NCBI RefSeq assembly: GCF_002113025.1
Contig: NZ_NEJH01000006.1
Location: 186,001 to 250,000 of the forward strand
Reading direction: 5' to 3'
DNA from: Pseudomonas sp. B28(2017)
GTDB taxonomy: Bacteria > Pseudomonadota > Gammaproteobacteria > Pseudomonadales > Pseudomonadaceae
Length of the DNA stretch: 64,000 nt
The position numbers were made by a program, and so were the translations under genes. Under the pieces are notes generated by a model that made no database searches, was not told the origin of the DNA, and saw only the letters and a program-made list of their open reading frames with translations. Each line of letters starts with the position of its first letter. Position 1 is the first letter of the stretch. Positions 28,496 to 37,991 of this stretch are shown piece by piece.

Positions 28496-28942
28496 ATGTT
28501 TGCCAAACTTGTTGCGGTATCCCTGCTGACACTGGCCAGCAGCCAATTGATGGCTGCAGAGTGCAAAGTCACCATCGACTCCACCGACCAGATGTCTTTC
28601 GACACGAAGGCCATTGAAATCGACAAGAGCTGCAAGACGTTTACCGTGGAACTCAAGCACTCCGGCAACCTGCCGAAAAACGTCATGGGCCATAACTGGG
28701 TGCTGAGCAAAGAAGCCGACATGCAGCCGATCGCCACCGACGGCCTGAGCGCCGGCATCGACAAGAACTACCTGAAGGAAGGCGACGCCCGCGTGATCGC
28801 CCACACCAAGATCATTGGCGCCAATGAAACCGATTCGGTGACCTTCGACGTGTCGAAGCTCGACGCCGCTGAAAAATACGGTTTCTTCTGCTCGTTCCCG
28901 GGCCACATCTCGATGATGAAAGGTACCGTGACCCTGAAGTAA
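28496..28942 (+). CDS. azu: Azurin
   Basis: The 148-residue precursor has a 20-residue Sec signal (MFAKLVAVSLLTLASSQLMA) and a 128-residue mature protein beginning AECKVTID, the exact azurin length. Type 1 copper ligands are all present in mature numbering: H46 (GHNWV), C112, H117 and M121 (FFCSFPGHISMMKG), plus the axial G45 carbonyl. The disulfide cysteines C3 and C26 are present. It is a periplasmic electron carrier. The ATG at 28496 has TTGGAG upstream; earlier in-frame ATGs would disrupt the signal peptide. Confidence 0.97.
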   Translation: MFAKLVAVSLLTLASSQLMAAECKVTIDSTDQMSFDTKAIEIDKSCKTFTVELKHSGNLPKNVMGHNWVLSKEADMQPIATDGLSAGIDKNYLKEGDARVIAHTKIIGANETDSVTFDVSKLDAAEKYGFFCSFPGHISMMKGTVTLK

Positions 28943-28965
28943 TCAGGCACACCGCGTCACCGTTC

Positions 28966-29056
28966 TTCGCGAGCAGGCTCGCTCCCACAAGGTTCTATGT
29001 CGGACACAAATCTTGTGAACACCTGAAACCCTTTGGGAGCGAGCCTGCTCGCGAAG
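28966..29056. repeat. REP inverted pair
   Basis: Units at 28966-28989 and 29033-29056 in opposite orientation, between azu and the terminator. Confidence 0.9.
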
Positions 29057-29090
29057 GGGGCATCAGCATTGATAGAGCTGTTGGCCAAAG

Positions 29091-29126
29091 AAAAGCCCGC
29101 TGAGAATCACTCCTCAGCGGGCTTTT
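29091..29126. terminator. Bidirectional terminator between azu and nadE
   Basis: The inverted repeat AAAAGCCCGCTGAG (29091-29104) / CTCAGCGGGCTTTT (29113-29126) has A and T runs on both sides, so it can end both the azu and the nadE-pncB transcripts. Confidence 0.88.
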
Positions 29127-29141
29127 TCATTCAATCACCAA

Positions 29142-29969
29142 TCAAGGCGCAAACGGCATCACACGCTTGTGATGGGTCTTGTTGTAGGTGTCGCAAATGA
29201 TCTTGAACGCTTCCTCGCGCACCGGGTTGCCGTGCAGGAACGCATCGATCTCGGCATAGGTCACGCCGTGGGAGGCTTCGTCCGGTTTGCCGGGCGACAG
29301 GTCTTCAAGGTCGGCGGTCGGGACTTTCTCCACCAGCGACTCCGGCGCACCGAAGCTGCGGGCGATGGCGCGGACCTGGTTTTTCACCAGGCCACTCAGT
29401 GGCGCCAGGTCGCAGGCGCCGTCACCGAATTTGGTGAAGAACCCCATTACCGCTTCCGCCGCGTGATCGGTGCCGATCACCAGGCCATGGGTCGCGCCGG
29501 CGATGGTGTACTGGGCGACCATGCGCATGCGTGCCTTGGTGTTGCCGAGCACGAAATCCACCGACACCGCATGTTTGCCTTCAAAGGCCGCCACTTCATT
29601 GGCCAGGGATTTGACCGCCGGACCGATGTTCACGGTGTGGCGCTCGTCCGGCTTGATGAAATCCACTGAAGCCTGGGCGTCGTGCTCATCGAACTGGGTT
29701 TCGTAGGGCAGGCGCACGGCGATGAATTTGTAGGCGGCATCACCGCTGCGCTGGCGCAGCTCACGGACGGCACGTTGGGCCAGCAGACCAGCGGTCAGGG
29801 AGTCGACACCGCCACTGATGCCCAATACCAGGGTCTTGAGCCCGGAGTTGACCAGGCAGTCCTGAATGAAGGTCACCCGCCGGGCGACTTCGGCCTCGAG
29901 GGCGGCCTCGTCGGCGAATGGCGGCTGGACCTTGAGCTGTTCAGCAATCTCACGCTGTACGGCTTGCAT
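29142..29969 (-). CDS. nadE: NH3-dependent NAD(+) synthetase
   Basis: The 275-residue N-type ATP pyrophosphatase carries the PP-loop motif LGISGGVDSLTAGLLAQ. It amidates deamido-NAD to NAD with ammonia. It lacks the N-terminal glutaminase domain of the longer form, so ammonia is the direct donor. Its start lies four bases after the pncB stop; together they form an NAD salvage operon. Confidence 0.96.
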   Translation of the reverse strand: MQAVQREIAEQLKVQPPFADEAALEAEVARRVTFIQDCLVNSGLKTLVLGISGGVDSLTAGLLAQRAVRELRQRSGDAAYKFIAVRLPYETQFDEHDAQASVDFIKPDERHTVNIGPAVKSLANEVAAFEGKHAVSVDFVLGNTKARMRMVAQYTIAGATHGLVIGTDHAAEAVMGFFTKFGDGACDLAPLSGLVKNQVRAIARSFGAPESLVEKVPTADLEDLSPGKPDEASHGVTYAEIDAFLHGNPVREEAFKIICDTYNKTHHKRVMPFAP

Positions 29970-29973
29970 GAAT

Positions 29974-31200
29974 TCACTCCTTGCTTGATGTACTTGAAAG
30001 GGCGGCAGGTACTTGGAAAACGTGTCGCAAGTAAGCGACGAAGTTCGGGTCTTTGCAGTGCGTCTTGCCAGGCTCGTCGGAGACCTTCGCCACCGGCTGG
30101 TCGTTGCAGGCGGTCATTTTAAGCACGATGCTCATCGGTTCGACACCCGGAATATCACAGGTCAGGTTGGTGCCGATGCCGAAGCTGACATTGATCCGAC
30201 CGCGCAGCGCCCGGAATATCTCCAGGGCCTTGGGCAGGGTCAGGCTGTCGGAAAAGGTCAGTGTCTTGCTCATCGGGTCGATGCCGAGCTTGTGATAGTG
30301 GGCAATGGCTTTTTCCGCCCAGACCACCGGATCGCCCGAGTCGTGGCGCAATCCATCGAAAAGCTTGGCGAAAAACAGATCGAAATCGCCGAGGAAGGCA
30401 TCCATGGTGATGCAATCGGTCAGGGCGATCCCCAACAGGCCACGGTATTCCCGAACCCAGCAATCAAGTGCGGCGATCTGGCTGTCAATCAGCCGTGGGC
30501 CGAGTTGCTGGTGCGCCATGATCCATTCGTGGGCCATGGTGCCCAGCGGTTTCATGTCCAGTTCCCGGGACAGATGCACATTGCTGGTGCCGACGAAGCG
30601 TCCGGGAAAATCGTGCTTGAGCACATTCACTACTTCTTCCTGCACGCGATACGAGAAACGACGGCGCGTGCCGAAATCGGCCACCTGCAATTCAGACAAT
30701 TCATCACTGCTGGCGTTGGCGCTCAGCCAGTCGAACTTGCGGTAGAGCTGCTCGCGGGCCTGCTCCAGCACGACTTCGCGGTAGCGATAGCGGTTGCGCA
30801 CCTCGCTGACCAGCGCCAGTAGCGGCACTTCGAACAGGATCACATGCAGCCAGGGGCCCCGCAGGCGGATAAACAGCTGACCGTTTTCGATACCGGTGTG
30901 GATGTAGCGCAGGTTGAAGCGGAACAACCCGAGAAAACGCAGGAAATCCGGCTTCAGGAAGCTGATGCGCTCCAGAAAGCTCAATTGATCGGCGCTCAGG
31001 CTCAGTTCGGCCAGGCGCTCGATCTGGAAACGGATTTCCGCCAGGTAGGGGCGCAAGTCCTCGCTGTTACGGCAACGAAACTCCCATTCGACTTCGACGT
31101 TCGGGTAGTTGTGCAGCACCGCCTGCATCATCGTCAGTTTGTAGAAGTCGGTGTCGAGCAGGTTCTGCACGATGCGATCGGCAAACACACTCTCGCTCAT
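29974..31200 (-). CDS. pncB: Nicotinate phosphoribosyltransferase
   Basis: The protein has 408 residues. It converts nicotinate and PRPP, with ATP, to nicotinate mononucleotide (Preiss-Handler salvage). Family segments include LLDTDFYKLTMMQAVLH at the N-terminus and INVSFGIGTNLTCDIPG near the end. The start chosen is ATG at 31200 (MSESVFADRIVQNLL) with GGAG upstream; an ATG 12 codons earlier gives an extension not typical of the family. The operon with nadE is conserved next to azu in pseudomonads. Confidence 0.95.
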   Translation of the reverse strand: MSESVFADRIVQNLLDTDFYKLTMMQAVLHNYPNVEVEWEFRCRNSEDLRPYLAEIRFQIERLAELSLSADQLSFLERISFLKPDFLRFLGLFRFNLRYIHTGIENGQLFIRLRGPWLHVILFEVPLLALVSEVRNRYRYREVVLEQAREQLYRKFDWLSANASSDELSELQVADFGTRRRFSYRVQEEVVNVLKHDFPGRFVGTSNVHLSRELDMKPLGTMAHEWIMAHQQLGPRLIDSQIAALDCWVREYRGLLGIALTDCITMDAFLGDFDLFFAKLFDGLRHDSGDPVVWAEKAIAHYHKLGIDPMSKTLTFSDSLTLPKALEIFRALRGRINVSFGIGTNLTCDIPGVEPMSIVLKMTACNDQPVAKVSDEPGKTHCKDPNFVAYLRHVFQVPAALSSTSSKE

Positions 31201-31315
31201 AACGGGAATCTCCAGCGTTGCAGCGGTATTGATCAATGGCGCTAGTGGCGCATATCAATGACAAGGATTGCCAGCAGTTTTTTGGATAGTCGCAGATCCT
31301 TGTGGGGGGGCAACT

Positions 31316-32227
31316 CTAAATATGTGGAGCCTCCGGGCTGTCTATCTGCTCCAGCATCCACTTCACGAAGTCTCGCACCTTGGGGACCTCCGCCGAGTGC
31401 TCCGGGTACGCCAGGTAATAGGCATCACTGCTGGGCATTGCATGCTGCCAGGGAATGACCAGCTTGCCGTCGGCCAGTTCCTCCTCCACCAGAAACCGTG
31501 GCAGTAGCGCCACGCCGCAGCCAACCTGGGCGGCGCGGATGCACATATAGAAGGTTTCGAAACGCGGGCCGTGGTAGCTGTGCTCGGTGTGGTAACCCTG
31601 GTGGTCGAACCAGTCATGCCAGGCCTGGGGGCGGGAAGCGTTTTGCAGCAGGACCAGGTCGGTCAGTTGCGTCGGGTCGGTAAATGGCGTGTCCGGCAGG
31701 CTGCCGGGGGCACATACAGGAACAAGCTCTTCGCCGAACAGCTTCAGGCATTCGGTACCGGGCCGCGAGCCTTGGCCGAAGTAGAACGCCAGGTCGCTGC
31801 GGCCTTGCAGCAGATCGTCGGCTTCCTGCTCGCTGCACAGATCCAGGTGGATCGACGGGTGCCGCAGGCGCCAGCCTTTCAGGCGCGGCACCAGCCAGCG
31901 CGCGCCGAAGGTGGGGGGCGTCGAAACCCGCAGGACTTCTGTTTCACCACCGTAGGAACGCAGGTAATGGGTCGACATCTCGACCTGGGTGAGGATTTTG
32001 CGCACCTCAACCAGGTACAGATCGCCGGCCGGCGTCATCTGCAGGCGGCGGCGCACCCGGCGAAACAACAGGTGTTGCAACAACTCTTCGAGTTGCGCGA
32101 CCTGTTTGCTCACGGCGCTTTGGGTCAGGTTCAATTCTTCGGCGGCCCGGGTGAAGCTCAAGTGCCGGGTGACGGCTTCGAAGCACTGCAACGCAGCGAT
32201 CGATGGCAAGTAGCGTTTATTCAGCAT
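31316..32227 (-). CDS. LysR-family regulator next to amaAB
   Basis: The protein has 303 residues with an N-terminal helix-turn-helix (LSFTRAAEELNLTQSAVSKQVAQLE, quoted as a region) and a periplasmic-binding-like effector domain. It is divergent from amaB across 174 bases, the usual layout for a LysR protein controlling its neighbour. By position it is probably the AmaR-type regulator of lysine/pipecolate catabolism. The start at 32227 (MLNKRYLPSIAALQ) is preferred over an ATG 12 codons upstream because it matches the normal LysR N-terminus. Confidence 0.85.
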   Translation of the reverse strand: MLNKRYLPSIAALQCFEAVTRHLSFTRAAEELNLTQSAVSKQVAQLEELLQHLLFRRVRRRLQMTPAGDLYLVEVRKILTQVEMSTHYLRSYGGETEVLRVSTPPTFGARWLVPRLKGWRLRHPSIHLDLCSEQEADDLLQGRSDLAFYFGQGSRPGTECLKLFGEELVPVCAPGSLPDTPFTDPTQLTDLVLLQNASRPQAWHDWFDHQGYHTEHSYHGPRFETFYMCIRAAQVGCGVALLPRFLVEEELADGKLVIPWQHAMPSSDAYYLAYPEHSAEVPKVRDFVKWMLEQIDSPEAPHI

Positions 32228-32401
32228 GGGCGGTCCTTGGTTCTTGTTTCTTATTGCCAGCAATGCACAGCATGAATAAACGGAATGATATCTCTCTTAA
32301 AGGTCGTTTGTTGAGTCACCTCCGGGCAGCTAAAACTACGTGCCTGATCAGTCGTGATTTTCCGACTGCACGTGTTCTGTCTTTTGCTTGAGGAGTGACC
32401 C

Positions 32402-33892
32402 ATGGTTGCCGCATTGCTTGATCGTCTTGGTGTGAACCCGGCCCTGTACCAGAACGGCAAAGTGCCGGTGCATTCGCCCATCGACGGCAGTCGCATCGCC
32501 TCCGTGAACTGGGAAGGTGCCGCTGAAGTCGAGCAACACATCAGTCGCGCAGATCATGCGTTCGAACTGTGGCGCAAAGTCCCGGCACCGCGCCGTGGCG
32601 AACTGGTGCGCCAATTTGGCGAAGTGTTGCGCGAATACAAGGCCGACCTCGGCGAGCTGGTCTCCTGGGAGGCCGGCAAGATCACTCAGGAAGGCCTGGG
32701 TGAAGTTCAGGAAATGATCGACATCTGCGACTTCGCCGTCGGCCTGTCCCGTCAACTGTACGGTTTGACCATCGCCTCCGAGCGTCCTGGCCACCACATG
32801 CGCGAAACCTGGCATCCATTGGGCGTCGTCGGGGTGATCAGCGCCTTCAACTTCCCGGTCGCGGTCTGGGCCTGGAACACCACGCTGGCGCTGGTGTGTG
32901 GCAACCCTGTGGTGTGGAAACCATCGGAAAAGACTCCGCTCACCGCATTGGCCTGTCAGGCACTGTTCGACCGTGTTCTGAAAAACTTCAGTGATGCACC
33001 TGCGCACCTGTGCCAGGTGGTCATCGGTGGCCGCGACGCCGGTGAAGCGCTGGTGGATGACCCGCGTGTGGCCCTGATCAGTGCCACCGGCAGCACTCGC
33101 ATGGGCCGCGAAGTGGCACCGAAAGTGGCCGCTCGCTTTGCCCGCAGCATTCTCGAATTGGGCGGTAACAACGCGATGATCCTCGGCCCGAGCGCCGACC
33201 TGGACATGGCCGTTCGCGCGATCCTGTTCAGCGCCGTCGGCACCGCCGGTCAGCGCTGCACCACCCTGCGTCGCCTGATTGCGCATGAATCGGTGAAAGA
33301 AGAAATCGTCACCCGCCTGAAAGCCGCGTACTCGAAAGTACGTATCGGTCATCCGCTGGAAGGCAATCTGGTCGGCCCGCTGATCGACAAGCAAAGCTTC
33401 GACAACATGCAGGATGCGCTGGAGCAGGCCTTGAGCGAAGGCGGCCGGGTGTTTGGCGGTGAGCGCCAACTGCAAGACCAATTCCCGAATGCCTACTACG
33501 TGTCGCCGGCCATCGTCGAAATGCCGGAGCAGAGCGACGTGGTCTGCCACGAAACCTTCGCCCCGATCCTCTACGTGGTCGGTTACAGCGATTTCCAGGA
33601 AGCCCTGCGCCTGAACAACGCCGTTCCACAAGGCCTGTCCTCGTGCATCTTCACCACTGATGTGCGTGAAGCCGAGCAGTTCATGTCGGCCGTCGGCAGC
33701 GACTGCGGCATCGCCAACGTCAATATCGGCCCGAGCGGCGCGGAAATCGGCGGCGCATTCGGCGGCGAGAAAGAAACCGGCGGTGGTCGTGAGTCCGGCT
33801 CCGATGCATGGCGCGGCTACATGCGCCGCCAGACCAACACCGTGAACTATTCGCTGGAGTTGCCGTTGGCGCAGGGGATTACGTTCGATTAA
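32402..33892 (+). CDS. amaB: L-piperidine-6-carboxylate / alpha-aminoadipate semialdehyde dehydrogenase
   Basis: The aldehyde dehydrogenase has 496 residues and is of the ALDH7 type. Catalytic residues E252 (LELGGNNA) and C286 (GTAGQRCTTLRR) are present, as is the ALDH7-like tail (GGEKETGGGRESGSDAWR). It should oxidise L-piperidine-6-carboxylate (or its open semialdehyde) to 2-aminoadipate with NAD(P) in the D-lysine/pipecolate route. GAGGAG precedes the ATG. It is followed, after a REP pair, by amaA, the oxidase for the previous step. Confidence 0.88.
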   Translation: MVAALLDRLGVNPALYQNGKVPVHSPIDGSRIASVNWEGAAEVEQHISRADHAFELWRKVPAPRRGELVRQFGEVLREYKADLGELVSWEAGKITQEGLGEVQEMIDICDFAVGLSRQLYGLTIASERPGHHMRETWHPLGVVGVISAFNFPVAVWAWNTTLALVCGNPVVWKPSEKTPLTALACQALFDRVLKNFSDAPAHLCQVVIGGRDAGEALVDDPRVALISATGSTRMGREVAPKVAARFARSILELGGNNAMILGPSADLDMAVRAILFSAVGTAGQRCTTLRRLIAHESVKEEIVTRLKAAYSKVRIGHPLEGNLVGPLIDKQSFDNMQDALEQALSEGGRVFGGERQLQDQFPNAYYVSPAIVEMPEQSDVVCHETFAPILYVVGYSDFQEALRLNNAVPQGLSSCIFTTDVREAEQFMSAVGSDCGIANVNIGPSGAEIGGAFGGEKETGGGRESGSDAWRGYMRRQTNTVNYSLELPLAQGITFD

Positions 33893-33916
33893 GGAACAGG
33901 GTCGAAGTGATATCCC

Positions 33917-34005
33917 TGTGGGAGCGAGCCTGCTCGCGAAGGCGTCGGCACATCCGGCATCAATGTGACTGACAAGCCGTATTCGCGAGCAGGCTCGCTC
34001 CCACA
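33917..34005. repeat. REP inverted pair between amaB and amaA
   Basis: Units at 33917-33940 and 33982-34005 in opposite orientation, inside the presumed amaBA transcript. Confidence 0.9.
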
Positions 34006-34046
34006 TTGAATGAATGTGTTTGTTAGGTTTCTGTTGGAGTCTGGCA

Positions 34047-35330
34047 ATGCCGTTACGCGAAGAGTGTCTGTGGGAAAAACTGACGCCGCAAAGGCCGGAC
34101 AATTCGGCCCTCAAGGGTGAGGTCACGGTGGATGTCTGTGTCATCGGCGCCGGTTTTACCGGTTTGTCGGCGGCGGTGCATCTGCTGGAGCAGGGCAAGA
34201 CAGTTTGTGTGCTGGAGGCCCATCGCGCTGGCCACGGTGGTTCGGGGCGCAACGTCGGGCTGGTCAATGCCGGGATGTGGATTCCCCCGGACGAGATTGA
34301 AGCCGGGTTTGGCACGGAAGTCGGCAGCCAGCTCAACCGCATGCTGGGCGCGGCGCCATCCCTGGTGTTCAGCCTTGTGGACAAATACAACATCGATTGC
34401 CAGTTACGTCGCGAAGGCACGCTGCACATGGCGCATAACGCCCGTGGCGAGGCCGACTTGCGAAGTCGTGAAGAGCAATGGAAGCGCCGGGGGGCACCGG
34501 TAGAATTGTTGACCGGTCAGGCTTGCGAGCAAGCCACGGGCACCAAAAAGATCGCCGCTGCGCTGCTCGATCGCCGTGCCGGCACGCTTAACCCGATGGC
34601 CTACACCACGGGGCTGGCCAAAGCGGCCATCGGCCTCGGCGGTCAATTATTCGATCATTCTCCGGTCATCCGGCTCGAACGCCAAGGGCAGCGCTGGTCA
34701 GTGCAAACCGCCCAAGGGTCGGTCATGGCCGAGAAAGTGGTGATTGCCTCCAATGCTTACACCGAAGGCGACTGGACGGAGCTGCGGCGCAATTTCTTCC
34801 CCGGTTATTACTATCAGGTGGCCTCGGTCCCGCTGACCGAAGAGGCCGCCCGGCAGATTCTTCCCGGCGGCCAGGGTTCCTGGGATACCCGCCAGGTCCT
34901 GAGCAGCATCCGTCGTGATAAAGACGGAAGGTTGCTGCTGGGTAGCCTCGGTAATGGCAATCAGAAGCCGGCGTGGTTTCTCAAGGCCTGGGCCGATCGG
35001 GTACAGCGACACTATTTCCCGTACCTCAAGCCTGTGGAGTGGGAATGCACCTGGACCGGTCGCATCGCCTTCACCCCCGATCATTTGATGCGCCTGTTCG
35101 AACCGGCGCCCGGTCTGGTGGCCGTCACCGGTTACAACGGGCGGGGCGTGACCACGGGGACGGTGGTCGGCAAGGCCTTTGCCGACTACTTGTGTAACGG
35201 AAATCCTCAAGCGCTACCGATCCCCTTTGCCCCCATGCAGCCACTGGCCGGGGTGGGCTTGCGCAGCTGTTTGTATGAGGCGGGATTCTCGCTGTATCAC
35301 GCAGGCCAGTGCTTGCGGATCGTGATCTGA
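34047..35330 (+). CDS. amaA: FAD-dependent amine oxidase, probable L-pipecolate oxidase
   Basis: The DAO-family flavoprotein has 427 residues. An N-terminal dinucleotide fold carries VDVCVIGAGFTGLSAAVHL, and near the C-terminus comes TGYNGRGVTTGTVVGKAFAD, which contacts the flavin. Next to amaB it is best read as AmaA, which oxidises L-pipecolate to piperideine-6-carboxylate. The ATG at 34047 follows TTGGAG. Members of this family act on several amino acids, so the substrate is assigned by context. Confidence 0.8.
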   Translation: MPLREECLWEKLTPQRPDNSALKGEVTVDVCVIGAGFTGLSAAVHLLEQGKTVCVLEAHRAGHGGSGRNVGLVNAGMWIPPDEIEAGFGTEVGSQLNRMLGAAPSLVFSLVDKYNIDCQLRREGTLHMAHNARGEADLRSREEQWKRRGAPVELLTGQACEQATGTKKIAAALLDRRAGTLNPMAYTTGLAKAAIGLGGQLFDHSPVIRLERQGQRWSVQTAQGSVMAEKVVIASNAYTEGDWTELRRNFFPGYYYQVASVPLTEEAARQILPGGQGSWDTRQVLSSIRRDKDGRLLLGSLGNGNQKPAWFLKAWADRVQRHYFPYLKPVEWECTWTGRIAFTPDHLMRLFEPAPGLVAVTGYNGRGVTTGTVVGKAFADYLCNGNPQALPIPFAPMQPLAGVGLRSCLYEAGFSLYHAGQCLRIVI

Positions 35331-35408
35331 ATGTTGATTTTTGCAGCGGGAAGCGGCGCTTTTTCGATCTGCAGCTAGCCTGTCAATGGTGCGGGTTGTA
35401 GCAGTCCC

Positions 35409-35438
35409 CGCACCAGCAGTGTGCACTTCGGTGACGCA
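35409..35438 (+). promoter_or_regulatory. Two overlapping NtrC-type enhancer sites
   Basis: CGCACCAGCAGTGTGCA (35409-35425) matches TGCACCATTATGGTGCA at 12 of 17 positions with both half-sites strong. TGCACTTCGGTGACGCA (35422-35438) matches at 10. A further GGTGC half-site lies near 35388. The distance to the promoter is about 200 bases. Confidence 0.5.
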
Positions 35439-35623
35439 CGTTGTTACAGGCTGGTTGCACGTCGTTTAATGCTGCGGTTGCAATGATGGCGCAGGCGGGT
35501 TGCGCCTCAAAAAAATAATGGTTTTACCTTCCGCGGTTTAGACGGTTGCACGCCCAATGAAAATGGGCCCGAAACAGTCCAAATAACAAGAAAGCAGCGA
35601 CTTTTCTCAGAATAAAAAACCGA

Positions 35624-35639
35624 TGGCACGGCCCTTGCT
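35624..35639 (+). promoter_or_regulatory. Sigma-54 (-24/-12) promoter of the LIV transporter
   Basis: TGGCACGGCCCTTGCT matches TGGCACG-N4-TTGCW at every specified position. The predicted start near 35650 gives a leader of about 46 bases to the ATG at 35696. Confidence 0.85.
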
Positions 35640-35695
35640 CTGAGCATTCAGTGAAGTCGCAGTGCCAATTAAAAAAAACCATGGAGCACCACCTC

Positions 35696-36829
35696 ATGTC
35701 CCATACGTTTTACAAGAAAGGCTTTCTGGCTCTCGCAGTGGCAACTGCGCTGGGTGTTTCTGCATTTGCACAAGCTGACGTGAAAATCGGTGTGGCGGGC
35801 CCGATGACAGGCGCCAACGCGGCATTTGGCGAGCAGTACATGAAGGGTGCACAGGCAGCAGCCGATGCGGTGAACGCAGCGGGCGGCGTGAACGGGGAAA
35901 AAATCGTACTGGTCAAGGGCGATGACGCCTGCGAACCGAAACAGGCTGTGACGGTCGCCAAGGACCTGACCAACCAGAAAGTCGCCGGTGTAGTCGGTCA
36001 CTTCTGCTCTTCCAACACCATTCCCGCCTCAGAAATCTACGACGAGGCAGGGATCATTGCGATCACTCCGGGTTCCACCAATCCGCAGGTCACCGAGCGT
36101 GGGCTGAGTGCCATGTTCCGTATGTGCGGACGTGACGACCAGCAGGGTATTGTCGCCGGCGACTACATCGTCGATGTGCTCAAGGGTAAAAAGGTTGTCG
36201 TGCTGCACGACAAGGACACCTACGGTCAGGGCTTGGCGGATGCCACCAAGGCACAACTGATCAAGCGCGGCGTCACGCCGGTGCTGTATGAAGGCCTGAC
36301 CCGCGGCGAGAAAGACTTCAGCGCCATCGTGACCAAGATCCGTGCGGCCGGTGCCGACGTGGTCTACTTCGGTGGTTTGCACCCGGAAGCCGGTCCACTG
36401 GTTAAACAACTGCGCACCGAAGGCCTCAAAGACGTGAAATTCATGTCCGACGACGGCATCGTGACCGACGAATTGGTGACCACTGCTGGTGGCCCGCAAT
36501 ACGTCGACGGCGTGTTGATGACCTTCGGCGCCGACCCGCGTCTGCTGCCGGACAGCAAGGCCGTGGTGGACACGTTCCGCAAGACTGGCTACGAGCCTGA
36601 AGGCTACACCCTGTATGCCTACGCTTCGGTTCAAGCCCTGGCCGCAGCCTTCAATGGCGCCAAGTCCAACAAGGGCGAAGACGCTGCCAAGTGGCTGAAA
36701 GCCAACCCGGTCAAGACTGTCATGGGCGAGAAGACCTGGGACAGCAAGGGCGACCTGAAAATCTCCGACTACGTGGTTTACCAGTGGGACAAGGACGGCA
36801 AATACCACCAGCTGGAAAAACAGAAGTAA
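35696..36829 (+). CDS. Branched-chain amino acid ABC transporter binding protein
   Basis: The 377-residue periplasmic binding protein is of the LivK/BraC type. The signal peptide is about residues 1-26 (FLALAVATALGVSAFAQA). The mature part begins DVKIGVAGPMTGANAAFGEQ, and the N-terminal lobe contains the single disulfide pair expected in the family. Preferred ligands within the Leu/Ile/Val/Ala group cannot be resolved. The ATG at 35696 has GGAG upstream; an ATG five codons earlier overlaps that site. It is followed by four transport genes, after a gap of 244 bases with a REP pair. Confidence 0.92.
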   Translation: MSHTFYKKGFLALAVATALGVSAFAQADVKIGVAGPMTGANAAFGEQYMKGAQAAADAVNAAGGVNGEKIVLVKGDDACEPKQAVTVAKDLTNQKVAGVVGHFCSSNTIPASEIYDEAGIIAITPGSTNPQVTERGLSAMFRMCGRDDQQGIVAGDYIVDVLKGKKVVVLHDKDTYGQGLADATKAQLIKRGVTPVLYEGLTRGEKDFSAIVTKIRAAGADVVYFGGLHPEAGPLVKQLRTEGLKDVKFMSDDGIVTDELVTTAGGPQYVDGVLMTFGADPRLLPDSKAVVDTFRKTGYEPEGYTLYAYASVQALAAAFNGAKSNKGEDAAKWLKANPVKTVMGEKTWDSKGDLKISDYVVYQWDKDGKYHQLEKQK

Positions 36830-36865
36830 GGGCTGACTTGATCGGCTGAGCCCCACAGGTCTCAC

Positions 36866-36955
36866 TGTGGGAGCGAGCCTGCTCGCGATGACGGACTGGC
36901 AGACAACACATGTGTTGAATGTTCAACCGCTATCGCGAGCAGGCTCGCTCCTACA
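36866..36955. repeat. REP inverted pair between the binding-protein gene and livH
   Basis: Units at 36866-36888 and 36933-36955 in opposite orientation inside the operon. REP hairpins at such positions can stabilise the upstream mRNA and favour excess binding protein. Confidence 0.9.
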
Positions 36956-37073
36956 AGGGGGAGCGGTGGTGGTCGAGCTGATCGTGGCTGACATTGCTCC
37001 GACGTATATCTGTATTTTTCTTAGAAGAACCGCACAGCCGCCTGTGCAGGTTCTCATTGCGTGAGATTGCGTT

Positions 37074-37988
<915 letters not shown>

Positions 37989-37991
37989 GCG

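Larger units (their letters stand above)
35331..35695. other. Regulatory region upstream of the LIV transporter
   Basis: These 365 bases between amaA and the binding-protein gene hold NtrC-like palindromes, a perfect -24/-12 promoter and an AT-rich stretch between them (35460-35620) that could bend. No gene is seen. Confidence 0.6.
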
